NCBI GenBank assembly: GCA_035628035.1
Contig: DASPKS010000077.1
Location: 1 to 7,484, forward strand
Direction of reading: 5' to 3'
From: DASPKS01 sp035628035
GTDB lineage: Bacteria > Bacteroidota > Rhodothermia > Rhodothermales > Rubricoccaceae
DNA: 7,484 bases
Part shown: positions 6,144 to 7,484 of the stretch, piece by piece
Position numbering within the stretch: position 1 is the stretch's first letter
Layout: each line of letters starts with the position of its first letter
The notes under the pieces: generated by a model
Database searches by the model: none
Told to the model about the DNA's origin: nothing
Seen by the model: the letters and a program-made list of their open reading frames with translations, nothing else
Made by a program: the position numbers and the translations under genes

Positions 6144-6638
6144 TTAACTCTGCCGAAGCACAATCGTCCCGACAACTGCGCAGTCCCGAACCAGGACGAC
6201 GCCCTCCTGACCAGCCAGCGCTCCCCAGTATTCTTCAGGTGTCGTGTAGTACCAGAACTGATCTCTGGCTCTTTGCTGCGCCAGAAGGGTTTGCCAAGGT
6301 CGGATGGCAAGGCGCTGAGCCAGCGTATCAGCGAGTAGGGATTCCTGGCTTTCCGCGTTCCACATTTCAGTCCACTCCGCCACCAGGTACGATTCAGCCT
6401 CTGCCTCAGAGAGTCGGCGTTGAAGCCATTTCGGTTCTAGCTGGTACGTATGAGCAAGTCCGCTAGCGGCTTGTGTCGTGCCTTCCATAGCGGTCAGACG
6501 CTCACACCCCACCCGATTCGCTGCTGTTGTCCTCCTTGACTCGGCACATCCTCCTAGGATGGTTGCAACGACAAGGAACATCAACGCCTTGGAGGGGGGC
6601 GCTTGGGTCTTGAGTTCGCGGGTTGAGCTTGCGATCAC
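6144..6638 (-). CDS. Putative small lipoprotein of unknown function, atypical composition
   Basis: I do not recognise a family for these 164 residues. With the GTG start at 6638, residues 1-30 form a long lipoprotein signal (Arg and Lys at 7-17, hydrophobic MFLVVATILGG at 20-30) with lipobox LGGC and Cys31. A second possible start is ATG at 6581 (Met20), which would leave a very short signal without a positive charge. The mature part is polar and probably helical, rich in Glu, Gln, Ala and Trp (Trp at 71, 89, 93, 115, 129 and 138), and ends with a hydrophobic strand-like segment, VVLVRDCAVVGTIVL (147-161). GTG was chosen because it overlaps the DUF1028 stop in a GTGA junction. Codon use is unlike its neighbours (many A- or T-ending codons, AGA and AGG Arg codons, TAA stop). 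Hand counts give 32 G/C of 60 at 6241-6300 against 45 of 60 within pgi at 5461-5520. Recent transfer or a weakly constrained gene are both possible. Confidence 0.68.
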   Translation of the reverse strand: MIASSTRELKTQAPPSKALMFLVVATILGGCAESRRTTAANRVGCERLTAMEGTTQAASGLAHTYQLEPKWLQRRLSEAEAESYLVAEWTEMWNAESQESLLADTLAQRLAIRPWQTLLAQQRARDQFWYYTTPEEYWGALAGQEGVVLVRDCAVVGTIVLRQS

Positions 6639-7484
6639 GGATTACGGGGGCGCCAGCGGCCTTCGCGGAAGACGGCGCGGATGTCCTCCAGCACCTCGCG
6701 GTCGATTCGCAGTGGCTCCCCGGCGGCGAGGTCAACCCGCTGCACCTCGGGGATGCGGAGGTCGTAGTTCTCCCACCCCATGTAGTCCACGAGGATGCGC
6801 TGGAACTCGGCGTCCACCTCGCCGTCGGCGGGGCCTGCGTAAAAGCCGCGCGCGATCCAGATCTCCTGCAGCTCCCGCGCGATCTCGGGCGTGACCGGGA
6901 TCAGGTTCTCCGGCCGCGTGCCGGTGAAATAGAGGTTGTTCAGCCGGTAGAGCCGCTCCAGCTCGGCCAGCGGCGTGGGGTGGTCGTAGACCGAGATGTC
7001 CACGAAGTTGTCGGCGCCGTCGTAGCCCGCCCCCTCGCGGACGACCAGCAGTGTCGCGCTCTGCTCGCCGCGCCGGTCGCCGCCCGCGCGGCCCCCGGCG
7101 AGGAGCGCCTGCAGCAGCCGCTCGGCCAGTGGCCCCTCCATCTCCTCGAACGTCTGCGCCATCGCCTCGACGGTCTCCTCCGAGACGAGGATGTTGCCCT
7201 GCGCCGTGTAGCCGCTCCCGGCGGCGACCACGCCCATCCCGGCCGGGGTCGGCCCACCGTCGAGTTGCCCGACCCGCCCGCCGGCCCAGGCGAAGCACTC
7301 CGCGCCCGTCCACGAGGCGGCGTTGCCGTAGGCGTCCACCATCCCGACCTGGCGGGTCTCGCGGCCGGGGTCGTTGCGGAGGAGGATGCGGAGGGCCTCC
7401 TCGGCTGTGGCCCCGTTCCGCATGAGTTCGAGCCCCTTGATGCCGTAGTCGAGCTCGGCGAAGCTCTGCGTGGCGACGGCGCCG
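6635..7484 (-). CDS. DUF1028 (Ntn-hydrolase-like) protein with C-terminal peptidoglycan-binding-like domain, partial (N-terminus beyond right edge)
   Basis: 282 residues are visible; the first lie outside the window, since the frame is still open at 7484 and begins mid-domain with GAVATQSFAELDYG. This segment, followed by KGLELMRNGATAEEAL and RQVGMVDAYGNAASWTG (44-60), GYTAQGNILVSEETVEAM (91-108), GPLAERLLQALLAG (117-130), GGDRRGEQSATLLVV (134-148) and DISVYDHPTPLAELERL (162-178), is the DUF1028 signature; the family is placed in the Ntn hydrolase superfamily by structure. Residues about 197-240 (VTPEIARELQEIWIARGFY, then FQRILVDYMGWENYD) resemble the PG-binding-2-like domain often found after DUF1028. 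About 40 further residues close the protein. Substrate is unknown; amidohydrolase activity on a peptide or cell-wall compound is inference. An ATG at 7423 exists but lies inside the conserved domain and is not the start. The stop overlaps the next gene's GTG by four bases. Confidence 0.92.
   Translation of the reverse strand, partial: GAVATQSFAELDYGIKGLELMRNGATAEEALRILLRNDPGRETRQVGMVDAYGNAASWTGAECFAWAGGRVGQLDGGPTPAGMGVVAAGSGYTAQGNILVSEETVEAMAQTFEEMEGPLAERLLQALLAGGRAGGDRRGEQSATLLVVREGAGYDGADNFVDISVYDHPTPLAELERLYRLNNLYFTGTRPENLIPVTPEIARELQEIWIARGFYAGPADGEVDAEFQRILVDYMGWENYDLRIPEVQRVDLAAGEPLRIDREVLEDIRAVFREGRWRPRNP

Noticed and set aside
4500..6338. 612-codon plus-strand open frame opposite pgi and the NTF2-like gene
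   Set aside because: It crosses several real minus-strand genes, has shadow-type composition and changes character where the base composition changes.
6111..6660. Insertion-element or attachment-site boundaries around the AT-richer lipoprotein gene
   Set aside because: I looked for flanking direct or inverted repeats and found none convincing; there is no transposase, integrase or tRNA nearby.

Overview
The window comes from a GC-rich bacterium, most likely of the Bacteroidota/Rhodothermota group (Rhodothermales or Rubricoccaceae-like). The case rests on a secreted protein with the T9SS C-terminal sorting motif YPNPFNP, preceded by a PVELVAFTG...LLEWETASE...N.GFEVQ module common in that group, on absent Shine-Dalgarno sequences, and on -33/-7-like promoter spacing. 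This is inference from protein families; there is no rRNA or other direct taxonomic marker.

Layout: (1) 1-1537, minus strand: the N-terminal two thirds or so of a lipoprotein alpha-amylase-family (GH13) enzyme, cut by the left edge. (2) 1538-1651: a short divergent intergenic region with candidate promoters in both directions and a run of ten C just before the next start. (3) 1652-3469, plus strand: a secreted T9SS cargo protein with about six degenerate NxxGxxAF-type repeats. (4) 3496-3537: a strong intrinsic terminator built on a perfect 36-base palindrome, where the plus-strand gene meets a convergent minus-strand run. (5) 7484 down to 3537, minus strand: six tightly packed genes. In transcription order they are a DUF1028 protein (5' end outside the window), a small AT-richer putative lipoprotein, an NTF2/SnoaL-like protein, a short Bacillus-type glucose-6-phosphate isomerase (pgi), an MgtC/SapB-type membrane protein and a stand-alone GGQ release-factor-like protein. 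Gaps are -4, 33, 57, 5 and -20 bases, so the run looks like one operon or two.

The genes do not form one obvious pathway. An outer-membrane or periplasmic amylase and a cytoplasmic Pgi could both serve use of glucans, but they are not in one transcription unit. MgtC and the GGQ protein overlap and are probably translationally coupled. DUF1028 and the lipoprotein share a GTGA stop/start junction and could form a two-gene envelope module.

Most of the window is ordinary chromosome. The least explained part is the 6144-6638 lipoprotein gene, whose base composition and codon use differ clearly from everything around it. No RNA genes, CRISPR arrays, insertion sequences or phage genes were seen, and no gene-free stretch exceeds 300 bases.
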